Shown: in pieces, positions 1 through 8,633 of the stretch
Position numbering within the stretch: position 1 is the stretch's first letter
How the letters are laid out: every line of letters begins with the position of its first letter
Origin: Bauldia litoralis
Lineage (GTDB): Bacteria; Pseudomonadota; Alphaproteobacteria; Rhizobiales; Kaistiaceae
NCBI GenBank assembly: GCA_945882315.1
Contig: CAMCWB010000009.1
Coordinates: 1-64,000 of the forward strand
Direction: 5' to 3'
Length of the DNA: 64,000 nucleotides
Translations under genes and position numbers: made by a program
Notes under the pieces: generated by a model
Told to the model about the DNA's origin: nothing
The model's input: only the letters and a program-made list of their open reading frames with translations
Databases searched by the model: none

Positions 1-1
1 C

Positions 2-220
2 GTCGCAGAGCGCTTCATCCGAACCTTGAAGGAGAACCTGCTGTGGGTGCGGGCCTTCGACACCATCGAAGAGCTGCGAGCCGCCCTCGTCGAGTTTGCC
101 ACTCGCTACAACCAAACCTGGCTCGTCGCCCGGCACGGCTATCGTACCCCGACCCAGGTGCGGGCCGATCAATCCCGACTTGATCAGAACGCTACGGCCA
201 ATCTAAAGTTGGCCGCTTGA
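2..220 (+). CDS. IS transposase, C-terminal fragment (integrase core)
   Basis: The frame is open from the window edge and gives about 72 residues. It begins VAERFIRTLKENLLW and continues with a YNQTWLVARHGYRTP segment, typical of the last part of the rve/DDE integrase core of IS3/IS481-like transposases. The N-terminal part lies outside the window, so the family cannot be fixed. The IS end probably falls just after the stop, about 221-260, where the opposite-strand gene also ends abruptly. That suggests the IS inserted into or deleted part of that gene. Confidence 0.75.
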   Translation, partial: VAERFIRTLKENLLWVRAFDTIEELRAALVEFATRYNQTWLVARHGYRTPTQVRADQSRLDQNATANLKLAA

Positions 221-226
221 ATAGGC

Positions 227-868
227 TCAGCCGAGTGTCTCAAAACCGGGCCACAGTACACGCTTGGCCTTCGCCGCCTCGCTCATGTCCTCCGGGTTCA
301 GCCCCAGCGCACTGTCGATCATCGCGCGGAATGTCGATTTCGAGATCTTCCAGCCGATCGACTGGCCCTGCTCGTCGAGCTTGCCGCCCTGCACGGTGAA
401 ATTCTGCCAGAACTTGCGCCGGGCATGCGGGCCATCGGCAACGGTGAACTCGGCATGCCTCGTCCAGAAGCGATCCGCCTGGTTCAGGGCCTGCTACCAT
501 TCCCGCAGCGCACGCCGGTCGTGGGCGATCTGCTGGCGGCGGATCTCGATGGCGCGTTCAAAGCCCTCGCGCGACAATGTCCGCGTCGCGACCAGCGTCG
601 CGCCTTCGAGGTCCATGGCCACCGCGGCGGGCAGATGGAAGGGCAGTTGGGCCTGCGCCGCATCGGCGGCCTTTTCCGCCCTGACGCGCAGGGCACGTGC
701 CCGCCCATCAATCCGGCCGACGACCCCATCGATCCCGGCCAGATACTGACCATCGGGATCAATGTCGTCCCAGCGATCGACGGCAGCCTGCCGTTTGTTG
801 ATGGCGCGGCCGGCGATCACGTCGCCGACGATCTCGGCGACGACGTCATTCAGACGCATTATTCCCAT
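227..868 (-). pseudogene. Decayed ICE/phage-type gene with in-frame amber stop, truncated by the IS
   Basis: An ATG at 868 with a good AGGAG ribosome site opens a frame (MGIMRLNDVVAEIVG...) that runs to a TAG at 494-496. The same frame continues open (QALNQADRFWTRH...) down to a TGA at 227-229. The downstream part contains FTVADGPHARRKFWQNFTV and a SALGLNPEDMS-like segment. It resembles the C-terminal half of phage/ICE DUF669-like proteins, but I am unsure. The upstream part looks like a different, coiled ICE protein, so the reading frame may be a deletion fusion. The 5' end overlaps the preceding gene by about 20 nt. The 3' end falls next to the IS end. Function unknown. Confidence 0.45.
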
Positions 869-1682
869 GATGGGTCTCCTGTTCGTAAAGGCTGCTGAAT
901 CCGGTGAGCCAGGCCGCCGCGCGGCGGATCGGCACGGTGTCGATGGCGTGACGCGACGCGGGCGGGATGCGGCGCACGGCTTCCGCGCCATCGGGCTGTT
1001 CGCCGATGAGTTCGACGATCTCGTCGATCCGGGCGCAGATCGCCCGGTCCTCGACCGTGCCGAAGACCGCGACCTGGCGGGCACGCTCCTCCGGGCTCAG
1101 CGGCGATGCCTTCTCCGCCTCGAGACGCTGGACACTTTCCTGCGTGCGCTTGAGCCGATCGATCGACCGCTCCAGCCGTGCCTCGGCTGCACGTCGTAGC
1201 GCTGCCCGCGTCGGCTCCTCGCCCTGTTCAAGCCGCTCATCGAGGGTGCGGCGTACGATGCCAGGGTCGGCCGCCTCCGCATCGCGGATGATGCGGGCGT
1301 CGTGGATCTATTCGCGGCGTAGGCCGAGATCGGCCATCGACAGCTTGTTTGGGTCCGCAACATGCTGGTTGTCGGCCTGAGTACAAGCCTCACCACGCTG
1401 TTGCGCCATGTCGTATTCGTCCGCGAGCCGCCGCTTGGCCTCGGCTTCGATGGTCAGCGCATCGGCCTGTGCGCGATGGGCAGCGGCGATGAGTTCGTCA
1501 TGGGCGTTCTTTGCCTTGCACAACCGGGCCGTTCGCTTGGCGACGTCATAGGCGAGGGACGCGATCTCTCGCGCCTCGAGAACCTCCGCTGCCGATCGGG
1601 CATTGGCCAACGCCGCGGCCGCCTTCTCGACCAGCCGTGGAAGGGTCGAGCTGTCCCGGTCGTCGATGGTGAGCGTGTTCAT
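846..1682 (-). pseudogene. Conserved ICE-type protein of unknown function, interrupted by an in-frame TAG
   Basis: The ATG at 1682 overlaps the stop of the upstream gene as ATGA, so the two are translationally coupled. The frame is charged and helical, rich in Ala, Glu and Arg. It reads to a TAG at 1308-1310 inside a conserved-looking stretch (ADLGLRRE-stop-IHDARIIRDAEAADPG) and then stays open to a TGA at 846-848, for 279 codons in all. The clean continuation of coding-type sequence on both sides of the stop indicates a single nonsense mutation or a base error. No enzymatic motif is recognised. The neighbours are typical of rhizobial integrative elements. Confidence 0.5.
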
Positions 1683-2386
1683 GCGTCACCGTGGACGATG
1701 AGCTGGAAGGTCTCCTTGCCCGCATGCACGGTACCGTCGGCGATCACAAGCTGCCGCCATATGGCCTTGCGCTTGAACAGATCGATCAGCCGCATCGTTG
1801 CTGCATCGGCCTCTTCGAGCAGCTGCTTCCCGGCGAGCCAGGGATTTTCGGTATCGCTTGCGGCTTTCAACAGCCGAAGCACGGCTGCCTGTTTGGGGCC
1901 GAAATCGTGCCATTCATTGGCGACACGAACTCTGCCAAAATCCTCGCCATGCCAGACGTCGCTCGGTGTGGGTTTGCCGGGCTCGGTCGCCAATGCATGC
2001 GCCCGTTCAAAGCGGTCGCGCTCTTCGCGGGTGAGGATCAGGTCCTCCCGGCGCACGATCACCGCCGGCGCCCCTGATTTAAGATAAATGTATTGGTTCG
2101 GTCGCTCGGTCCGGAAGGAACGAACCTCCCCTTGTCCAGCGCGGAAGATCTCCAAAAGGCTCGCCCGCTGCAACGGCTGGGGGCCGGTTACAAACAGCAT
2201 GCCTTGCGGCGAGCGGGCGTTATTGTCGCCGAGCTCCCAGCCGTTTGTCTCCGCCGGCATATCGACCACGAATACCGAAAGCTGCAGTACCTCGTCGAGC
2301 GCATAGTCCTCTATGTCGCTCAGCGGCAGGTTCCAGCGCTTGGCGACATCGGCGATCCGATACCAGCGCTTCTGCGGCAGCGGCAT
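1679..2386 (-). CDS. Hypothetical ICE protein, possible DNA-binding domains
   Basis: The protein is 235 residues from the ATG at 2386, chosen because it has an AGGAG ribosome site; a longer frame from 2425 lacks one. The N-terminus (KRWYRIADVAKRWNLP) looks like a MerR/excisionase-type helix-turn-helix used to read a promoter or recombination site. The C-terminal 90 residues (EWHDFGPKQAAVLRLLKAA...) look like a winged-helix fold. I cannot assign a family. The stop overlaps the next gene's start (ATGA), so the two are probably co-translated. Confidence 0.6.
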   Translation of the reverse strand: MPLPQKRWYRIADVAKRWNLPLSDIEDYALDEVLQLSVFVVDMPAETNGWELGDNNARSPQGMLFVTGPQPLQRASLLEIFRAGQGEVRSFRTERPNQYIYLKSGAPAVIVRREDLILTREERDRFERAHALATEPGKPTPSDVWHGEDFGRVRVANEWHDFGPKQAAVLRLLKAASDTENPWLAGKQLLEEADAATMRLIDLFKRKAIWRQLVIADGTVHAGKETFQLIVHGDA

Positions 2387-2452
2387 GTCGCTTCTCCTTT
2401 CGCTTGAGCGCAAAATGCATAACACGACCGGCGCGACAGCGGCCTCGGGCGC

Positions 2453-3181
2453 CTAACCGACCAGTTCGTAACGATGCAGGCGGTACTCGATCAACGAGGC
2501 GAAAACGCCAAACCGCTCGGCCAGGTCGAGAAGCAGCTCCTCGACGCGCATCGGATCGGCCTTGGCGCGGAGCACCGGTTGACCCTCGCCGACATCCACC
2601 AGCGGCAACTTCAGAGAGATCGCCCGGCGAACCAGCTCCCGATGCAGCAGTGCGCGCGGTGCCAACAGCGCGCCCATGAACTCGTTGGCGCGAAATTCCC
2701 GCCAGTCGATTCCACCACGACCGCGCACCGGGGCCTCAAGATGCCCCTCGTCTGGCGTCACCATCGAGAACGCCGGCCGGCCGGTCTGGCGCAGCATCGA
2801 TGGGCCATCAAACAGCGCGTGGCCAAATTCATGCGCCAGCGTCGATCGCTTGAGGTAGTCCTGCTCCTCGAGCAGCTCGGCGTTCAGGCTGATCAGCACG
2901 ATCCCCGGCAAGGCCGGATCGGCCTCCGTCACGCCCAGCGCGGCTCGACCTTGTCCGTCGTGGACGCTGCGCTCGAAATCCCAGTGGGCGGCGATGGCGA
3001 TGCCGTTGACGAGCATGTTGCCGGCCGAACGGGTCAGCCGCTCAAGATCGAGACAGGGAACCTGGCTGCGCCGTGCAATTTGCCAGCGTACCTGCTCGGC
3101 GACGCTCCATATTTGCTGCGCCTTCATCGGGCGCGGTTCCAGGCTGGTGCGATAGAAGGGGTAGGCAACCTCGAGCGCCAT
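2453..3181 (-). CDS. ImmA/IrrE-family metallo-endopeptidase
   Basis: This is a 242-residue protein with the zinc-peptidase motif HEFGH at residues 117-121 (STLAHEFGHALFDG) and a downstream FRANEFMGALLAP stretch, as in the ImmA/IrrE (COG2856, DUF955) family. Known members cleave a partner XRE repressor and so release mobile-element genes after DNA damage. The ATG at 3181 shares one base with the stop of the upstream XRE gene (TGATG), so the pair is coupled. The paired regulator makes an ICE or phage induction switch likely. The specific target is inferred. Confidence 0.85.
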   Translation of the reverse strand: MALEVAYPFYRTSLEPRPMKAQQIWSVAEQVRWQIARRSQVPCLDLERLTRSAGNMLVNGIAIAAHWDFERSVHDGQGRAALGVTEADPALPGIVLISLNAELLEEQDYLKRSTLAHEFGHALFDGPSMLRQTGRPAFSMVTPDEGHLEAPVRGRGGIDWREFRANEFMGALLAPRALLHRELVRRAISLKLPLVDVGEGQPVLRAKADPMRVEELLLDLAERFGVFASLIEYRLHRYELVG

Positions 3182-3459
3182 CAACCCCTCCCGGCGGTCT
3201 GCTGCCGGTAAACGGCGATCACATCCTCTGTGCGGGCCCGCATATCCGGGGGCAGCAGTCTGGCGGCGGCGAACAGATCGTCCGCCGGCAAGCCAAGGGC
3301 GCTGGCCAGAGCCGATACCAGACGATCCAGCGGTGGGTTTTCCAGCTCGCGCTCGATGCGCGAGAGATAGGCGATGGAGACATCGACCCGCCGCGCCAGT
3401 TCGGTGAGCGTCATGCCGCGCTCCTCACGCTCGCGTCGGATGTATTTGCCAAAGGCCAT
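3181..3459 (-). CDS. XRE-family transcriptional regulator (ImmR-like partner of ImmA)
   Basis: This 92-residue protein carries one helix-turn-helix at about residues 10-65 (GMTLTELARRVDVSIAYLSRIE). It is short and has no oligomerisation domain, as is usual for mobile-element repressors. It is transcribed divergently from topoisomerase III, with 118 bp between the start codons. The ImmA-type protease follows it immediately. It probably represses the divergent promoter and is inactivated by that protease. The repeated TTATGTTC boxes at 3516-3534 are the obvious candidate operator. Confidence 0.85.
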   Translation of the reverse strand: MAFGKYIRREREERGMTLTELARRVDVSIAYLSRIERELENPPLDRLVSALASALGLPADDLFAAARLLPPDMRARTEDVIAVYRQQTAGRG

Positions 3460-3515
3460 ATGCTTTCTCCATTGCGGCTTGGCGTGAATACGTCAAACGA
3501 TGGCTTGCGACTCCC

Positions 3516-3534
3516 TTATGTTCACTTTATGTTC
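3516..3534 (+). promoter_or_regulatory. Direct repeat TTATGTTC x2, candidate operator of the XRE regulator
   Basis: Two identical 8-bp boxes (3516-3523 and 3527-3534) are spaced 11 bp start to start, one helical turn. They lie between the divergent XRE and topoisomerase genes. The repeats are seen directly; regulator binding is inferred from position. Confidence 0.45.
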
Positions 3535-3577
3535 TCACCGTTGCGCTGTCGAATCGAATCTTCAAAACGAGGCCGTC

Positions 3578-6004
3578 ATGGCCGATCAAATTGTCATCAC
3601 GGAGAAAACCAGCCAGGCGAAAGACGTCCGCGCCGCGGTGGGTTCTCGCTACGGAGACATCCTGCCGGCCGAGGGTCATTTGTTCGACTTGCTCGAGCCG
3701 GAGGACGTTGTGCCGGCGTGGAAGCGCTGGTCACCCATCCTTCTCAGGCCGGACGGCCTCTATGGCACCCGCCCGGCGGCTGGCGGTAACAAGGCGACAA
3801 AGCTCAAGGCGATTCGCGAGGCATTGCGCAGCGCCAGGCGGGTCTGGCTCGCCACCGACTGCGACCGCGAAGGCCAGCTGATCGGTCAGGAAATTCTCGA
3901 GCATTACAAATATCGCGGCGAGGTCATGCGGGTGCTGTTCACCGCACAGGACCCGCAAAGCATTCATGACGCTTTCGGTCGGGCAAGACCCAATTCGGAA
4001 TATGCCCGCCTTTACGCCGCCGCCGTCGCGCGCCGGCAGGCCGACCAGATCTACAACCTGTCACTGACCCGCACCGCGACCGTTATCCTCGGTCGGGGCG
4101 CGCGACGAGTCATCGGAGTCGGACGGGTGAAGACGCCGACGCTCGCCATCGTGTGCAAGCGCGAACTGGAAATCCGCAACTTCGTGCCAACAGCGTATTT
4201 TGAGGTCGTCGCCACCGCGAAAGTCGCGGGCGGTCAGTTCCAGATGCGGCATGCACCGCAAGAGCGAATTCTTAAACGCGAGATTGCCGAGACGGTCGTC
4301 AATGCCGCCGAGAACTTCGAGGGGCCACTTGGCGTCCGCGTCGAGGACAAGAAGCAAGGGCCGCCCAAACTGCACGATTTGCCGTCGCTGCAGAAGTTGT
4401 GCAGTTCGCGATTCGGCTGGCCGGCCAGCAAGACGCTGGAAGTGGCGCAGGAACTCTATGACGGCCAGGGCAAGAAGATCATCACTTATCCCCGCGCCGA
4501 GGTACGCTATCTCCCGCAGAGCCTGATACCGGATGTGCCGAAGATCGTGGCCGGGCTGCAGGTGGGACAATCGTTCGCCGCGATCCCGGTGCCCGTACCG
4601 CCAGTTGTTCGCAAAGGTGCCAGCGGTTCCTTCCACGACAAGGGGCTCGAGGGTGCAAGCCATCATGCGGTCATTCCCAACGTCAACACGGTCGACAAGC
4701 TTCGTGAGGTCTGGCCGCGCCTGTCGGCCGACGAGAAAAAACTGTTCGACGTCATCGCGCGGGCCTATCTCGCCGCCGTCATGCCCGACTTCCGTTACCG
4801 GCAGACAACCGCGACGCTCGACGTAAAAGGCTTTCCGTTCAAGGCAACCGGGCGCCAGCCGATCGATCTCGGCTGGCGCGCCGCATTCCCGGAATGGCAG
4901 CCGGCCGACGAAAAGGGAGCCGATGCGCAATTGCTCCCGCCGCTTCGCGACGGCGAGACCGCAAAACTGCAGGACCCGACCATCGAGGACAAGGAGACCC
5001 GTCCTCCGCCGCGCTACAACGAAGGCACGTTGATCGAGGCGATGCAGAATGCCTGGCGCTTTGTTGATGACGAGGTTCTGCGGGAACGCCTGAGGGAAGC
5101 CAAGGGCATTGGCACGCCGGCAACCCGGGCCGAGATCATCGGCGGTCTGAAGAAGCAGGGCTTTCTGATTATCGAGCGCAAGAACATCGTGCCGACCGAG
5201 ACCGGCCTGTCGCTGTTCGGCGTTCTCAGACAGGCTGATCCGGCACTGGTCGACCCGGGCGTAACGGCGCAGCTCGAATGCCTGCTCGACGATGTCGTGG
5301 TCGGCAAGCAGGAGATGATCGGCGCCATCGATGCCGTCTGCGATGTTGCCCAGCGGATCATCGGCAAGCTCACCGACGGCGCTGGAGGACCACACTTGCT
5401 TGGAGGCGCGGTTGGCAAAGATGGCGGAGGACCCCCGCCAACGCCGGCGATGACGCGCTATGCCGACAGTCTCGCCCGCCAGAAGCGCATCAAGCCACCA
5501 CCCGGCTACAGGACCTCGATGTCGGTCTGCCGGGAATTTCTCAATCAGCACGCGCCCGGGAAAGCCGCGGCAAAAGACGCCGGGAAGCGTGGGTCCAAAT
5601 CAGTTTTGCCAACGAACATCTTGCCAGCGGAGGACGTTGCGCAGGAACAGGGTGCTGGCATTCCTGAAGAGGCCGCGGCCAATTCTCCCACTATCTCCGA
5701 ACGGATTGAAACGAACCTCGGCACCAAGCGCCGCAAGCGCGAGCCGAAGTCGGGCAGCAAGCCCCGTAAACCGGCGGCGTCCGGATCGGCGGGAACACGG
5801 AAGCGATCGGGAAAACATCAAGCCGATGCAGTTATTGCTCCCGCAGCTGCCGCTCAGAAAAACGCGCTCACGGTTACGCCACTGCGGATCCCCTATGGCA
5901 ATAAGGATGTGGCCCTTCGCCTTGGCGCTCGCTATGGCTCGGCCGGATGGTATGCTCCGCCTGGTCTCGATCTTACGGTGTTCGGCGAGCGCGGATGGCT
6001 TTAA
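3578..6004 (+). CDS. topB: DNA topoisomerase III (type IA) with DUF5710 tail
   Basis: The enzyme is 808 residues from the ATG at 3578 (MADQIVITEKTSQAK), preceded by GAGG; an upstream in-frame ATG at 3500 would add an unlikely leader. Visible features are the TOPRIM acidic motif ATDCDREGQ (residues 92-100), GRVKTPTL, and the catalytic Tyr304 in ITYPRAE. Type IA enzymes pass single strands and resolve recombination or conjugation intermediates. The region after about residue 620 is Lys/Arg-rich and low complexity. The last 45 residues (IPYGNKDVALRLGARYG ... WYAPPGLDL) match the DUF5710 motif seen in mobile-element topoisomerases and TraC-type primases. This is an element-borne paralogue, not the chromosomal topA. 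Confidence 0.92.
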   Translation: MADQIVITEKTSQAKDVRAAVGSRYGDILPAEGHLFDLLEPEDVVPAWKRWSPILLRPDGLYGTRPAAGGNKATKLKAIREALRSARRVWLATDCDREGQLIGQEILEHYKYRGEVMRVLFTAQDPQSIHDAFGRARPNSEYARLYAAAVARRQADQIYNLSLTRTATVILGRGARRVIGVGRVKTPTLAIVCKRELEIRNFVPTAYFEVVATAKVAGGQFQMRHAPQERILKREIAETVVNAAENFEGPLGVRVEDKKQGPPKLHDLPSLQKLCSSRFGWPASKTLEVAQELYDGQGKKIITYPRAEVRYLPQSLIPDVPKIVAGLQVGQSFAAIPVPVPPVVRKGASGSFHDKGLEGASHHAVIPNVNTVDKLREVWPRLSADEKKLFDVIARAYLAAVMPDFRYRQTTATLDVKGFPFKATGRQPIDLGWRAAFPEWQPADEKGADAQLLPPLRDGETAKLQDPTIEDKETRPPPRYNEGTLIEAMQNAWRFVDDEVLRERLREAKGIGTPATRAEIIGGLKKQGFLIIERKNIVPTETGLSLFGVLRQADPALVDPGVTAQLECLLDDVVVGKQEMIGAIDAVCDVAQRIIGKLTDGAGGPHLLGGAVGKDGGGPPPTPAMTRYADSLARQKRIKPPPGYRTSMSVCREFLNQHAPGKAAAKDAGKRGSKSVLPTNILPAEDVAQEQGAGIPEEAAANSPTISERIETNLGTKRRKREPKSGSKPRKPAASGSAGTRKRSGKHQADAVIAPAAAAQKNALTVTPLRIPYGNKDVALRLGARYGSAGWYAPPGLDLTVFGERGWL

Positions 6005-6094
6005 CTTATCGTCATGAACATGTACCAGATCGGGAGAAAGACGAATACCCTCGCGATGGTGGTCCACTTTTCATTCGCCTTTGGAGAATCCAAA

Positions 6095-6538
6095 ATGAAA
6101 TCCTTTAAAATCGCACTCCTGTCCACTTTCGCCGCCGTCTTCCTGGCCGTCCCCCTGGCGCCCGCCCAAGAGAGCAGCGTCTATAAGAGTCTTCTCACGC
6201 CCCTTCTCCAGACCGGCGCCGATACTGTCGACCAGCCGGTCGTGTATCCCGACGGGACGCCGAAGATCACAGCAGCGATCGTTACCATCCCGCCTGGCGG
6301 TGAAACCGGCTGGCACAATCATGAGGTGCCGCTCTTTGTCTATATCCTCGAGGGTGAGGTGTCGGTCGACTACGGGGAGAAGGGAACCAAGGTCTATAAA
6401 CAGGGCGGCAGTTTCATGGAGGCCATGAACTCTGCCCACAATGCTACGAATAAGGGTACAACCCCGGTCCGCATAATGGCTGTCTATATGGGCGCCGAGG
6501 GCAAGCTCAATGCGGCGACAGCGGAGGCGCCAAAGTAG
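6095..6538 (+). CDS. Secreted cupin-domain protein
   Basis: The protein is 147 residues from the ATG at 6095, which has a GGAG ribosome site. It starts with a clear Sec signal peptide (MKSFKIALLSTFAAVFLAV, cut near APAQ). The remainder is a single cupin barrel: PPGGETGWHNHEVP gives the first metal-ligand motif, and GGSFMEAMNSAHNATN the second, with His in the expected place. Small periplasmic cupins of this kind are often metal-binding proteins without a known reaction. It lies alone downstream of topB, followed by a strong hairpin. Its role in the element is unknown. Confidence 0.85.
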   Translation: MKSFKIALLSTFAAVFLAVPLAPAQESSVYKSLLTPLLQTGADTVDQPVVYPDGTPKITAAIVTIPPGGETGWHNHEVPLFVYILEGEVSVDYGEKGTKVYKQGGSFMEAMNSAHNATNKGTTPVRIMAVYMGAEGKLNAATAEAPK

Positions 6539-6562
6539 ATCGCGACCCGGAAGTCCGCCGGC

Positions 6563-6590
6563 TGCTTCCTGCGCGACGGCGCAGGAAGCA
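6563..6590 (+). terminator. Perfect 12-bp hairpin after the cupin gene
   Basis: TGCTTCCTGCGC at 6563-6574 pairs exactly with 6579-6590 around a 4-nt loop (GACG). It is 24 nt after the cupin stop and lies between convergent genes. No long T run follows, so efficiency is uncertain. Confidence 0.5.
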
Positions 6591-6680
6591 TTGGCTGTCG
6601 TTTCTCGACGATGACCCGGCGGGGCGAATATTCGATCCCAGAAAACAACTATTGCTAGAGGCCTGCCCCTCGGCAGAGCT

Positions 6681-7124
6681 TCATTTGAGCGGTTGTAGTT
6701 TTGCGGTTGCCGAGAGCCAGTTCCGCCATGCGTTCGCAGCCAGCATGCCGACCAGCATTGCACCGACAAAAAGCAGAACCTTGGGCTCCAGAACTGTGAG
6801 GGCGGCGAGCGCCGGGCCTGGGCAGATGCCTGCCAGCCCCCAGCCCACACCGAACAGGGCCGAACCGCCGACAAGCGGCAGATCGATCTGGCGAAGGGTC
6901 GGGATATTGAATTTCTTCCCGACGACGGGCGCGCTTCGGGAGAGGGTTAGCCGATAGCCGGGGATCACGACGGCGAGAGCTCCGGCCATCACGAAGATCA
7001 GCGTCGGGTCCCAAGTGCCGGTGACGTCAAGGAAGTTGAGGACGCGCGCCGGGTTGACCATGTCGGAGATCGCAAGCCCGGCGCCGAAAATGATACCGGC
7101 CATGAGCGCAAAGACGATTGCCAT
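6681..7124 (-). CDS. YeeE/YedE-family sulfur transport protein (DUF6691/PmpB-like)
   Basis: This 147-residue membrane protein has about four hydrophobic segments. It shows the family's small-residue motifs: GAGLAISDMVNPARVLNFLD near the N-terminus and GWGLAGICPGPALAAL in the middle, where the Cys of the CPGPA motif is thought to handle sulfur. Family members move thiosulfate or sulfane-sulfur species across the inner membrane. It is the last gene of the operon with the other YeeE half and the MBL-rhodanese protein. The two short halves together correspond to one full YeeE channel. Confidence 0.85.
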   Translation of the reverse strand: MAIVFALMAGIIFGAGLAISDMVNPARVLNFLDVTGTWDPTLIFVMAGALAVVIPGYRLTLSRSAPVVGKKFNIPTLRQIDLPLVGGSALFGVGWGLAGICPGPALAALTVLEPKVLLFVGAMLVGMLAANAWRNWLSATAKLQPLK

Positions 7125-7134
7125 CTCCGCGCTC

Positions 7135-7560
7135 CTAGACCAGGTGCCGGACGACGAACACGGTTGCCGCGGCCGTCGTCATGAAGGTCACGGTGGCGAC
7201 GACCGAGCGCGCCGAGAACCGCGCAAGCCCGCAAACCGCGTGACCGCTGGTGCAGCCTGACCCGAAGGTCGCTCCAAATCCGACGATCAGGCCCGAGATC
7301 GCCATCACGGGCAAACTCCCCGCAAAGCTCACGTCGCTCCAGTCCTTGAAGCCAGCCGCCGTCACGAGGAACGCGCCAAGCGGCAATCCCGCGATGAAGG
7401 CTAATCGCCACCCCCGGCCGGCGGCGTCGCTCGCCACCATGGCATTCAGGACGATGCCGCACACGCCGGTGATCCGCCCGATTGTAAGCATCAATAGGAC
7501 TGCCGCCAGGCCGATCAGGGCCCCGCCTGCAAGACCCGGAACCGGAGCAAAGCTCGTCAT
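7135..7560 (-). CDS. YeeE/YedE-family sulfur transport protein (PmpA-like half)
   Basis: The ATG at 7560 overlaps the stop of the upstream MBL-rhodanese gene as ATGA and gives 141 residues with about four membrane segments. The family motif is FGATFGSGCTSGHAVCGLARFS, with the conserved GCTSGH cysteine. GRITGVCGI and similar Gly-rich segments line the channel in known homologues. It sits 10 nt upstream of the second half. The operon matches bigR/blh-type sulfide detoxification loci, where the channel pair exports or exchanges sulfur compounds while the enzyme oxidises persulfide. Confidence 0.87.
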   Translation of the reverse strand: MTSFAPVPGLAGGALIGLAAVLLMLTIGRITGVCGIVLNAMVASDAAGRGWRLAFIAGLPLGAFLVTAAGFKDWSDVSFAGSLPVMAISGLIVGFGATFGSGCTSGHAVCGLARFSARSVVATVTFMTTAAATVFVVRHLV

Positions 7561-8633
7561 GTTGTTCCCCCTTCCTGGATTTTCACGATCGCCCCCCCAG
7601 CCGCTTTCCACGCCGCAAGCCCCCCTTGGAGGTAACAGGCGGAGACGACGCCCGCTTCCTGTGCGGCCTGCACGGCCATCGCCGAGCGCTCGCCGTAAGC
7701 GCAGTAGAAGACGATGCGTTTTCCCGCGCCGAGCGCCTTGATGGCACCGTGCGGCCCGAGAGTGTCGGAAAGTCTCGTATAGGGCTCACTGAGCGCGTCG
7801 GGAATCGCGCCATGCCGCTCGCGCTCGCCCTTCTCGCGAAGGTCGACGAAGACAGCATCTTGCCGACCGAGAAGCGACATCGCCTCCTCGGCGCGGAGCG
7901 CCAAGCCTTTCTGCGCCACCGCATCCTGCGCGAGGCCGATCTTCATGTTCGCCGGCACCGCCACGTCCATCATTTTCGGGTTGGGCAGGTTCAAGCTGTT
8001 CATCAGGGCTACATACTCGTCGATCGATTTTACTTGGAGCCGCGGATTGTAGCGCTTCTCCTCGCCGATGGTGCTGACGGTGTCGCCCTTGTAGTCGTGC
8101 GCCGGGAAGACCAGCGTCTCCTCGGGCAGCCTCAGAAGTCGATTGAAGATCGAGTCATATTGCGATCGCGGATCGCCGTTCTGGAAGTCTGTCCGGCCCG
8201 TGCCGCGGATGAGCAGCGTGTCGCCCGTGAACACCCGGTCGTTGAGAGCGAAGGAATAGGAGTCGTCGGTATGGCCGGGCGTATAGATGACGTCCAGGCT
8301 GACATTCTCGATCTCGAGCTTGTCGCCATCGGCGAGTCGCATCGACACGACGTCGGCCTTGGTGTTCTCGCCCATAACCGTGACGCAGCGCGTCCGGTCG
8401 CGGAGCGCGCCGAGCCCTGTTACGTGATCGGCGTGCAGATGCGTGTCGACCGCCTTGACTAGGCGGAGGTCGAGTTCGTTCATCAGCTGAATGTAGCGGT
8501 CGACCTTTTCCAACACTGGGTCGATGATCAGCGCCTCGGCGCCTTTGCGGCTGGCGAGCACGTAGCTGTAGGTGCCCGACGTTGAATCGAAAAGTTGGCG
8601 GAAGTCTTGAACAGCCCTCTGATCTTCTCCCAC
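7557..8633 (-). CDS. MBL-fold persulfide dioxygenase fused to a rhodanese domain
   Basis: The protein is 358 residues. The N-terminal beta-lactamase fold carries THLHADH (residues 64-70), plus GHTDDS and FTGDTLLIRGTGRTDF, as in ETHE1/Blh persulfide dioxygenases that oxidise glutathione persulfide to sulfite. The C-terminal rhodanese domain has the active-site Cys311 in CAYGERS. The start is a GTG at 8633, inside the preceding small open frame, so it may depend on coupled translation. It heads the operon with two YeeE/YedE channels. The usual BigR regulator gene is not next to it in this window. Confidence 0.9.
   Translation of the reverse strand: MGEDQRAVQDFRQLFDSTSGTYSYVLASRKGAEALIIDPVLEKVDRYIQLMNELDLRLVKAVDTHLHADHVTGLGALRDRTRCVTVMGENTKADVVSMRLADGDKLEIENVSLDVIYTPGHTDDSYSFALNDRVFTGDTLLIRGTGRTDFQNGDPRSQYDSIFNRLLRLPEETLVFPAHDYKGDTVSTIGEEKRYNPRLQVKSIDEYVALMNSLNLPNPKMMDVAVPANMKIGLAQDAVAQKGLALRAEEAMSLLGRQDAVFVDLREKGERERHGAIPDALSEPYTRLSDTLGPHGAIKALGAGKRIVFYCAYGERSAMAVQAAQEAGVVSACYLQGGLAAWKAAGGAIVKIQEGGTT

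Noticed and set aside
4061-5551. 496-codon open frame antisense to topoisomerase III
   Set aside because: The topoisomerase active-site motifs on the plus strand are unambiguous; the opposite frame is compositional.
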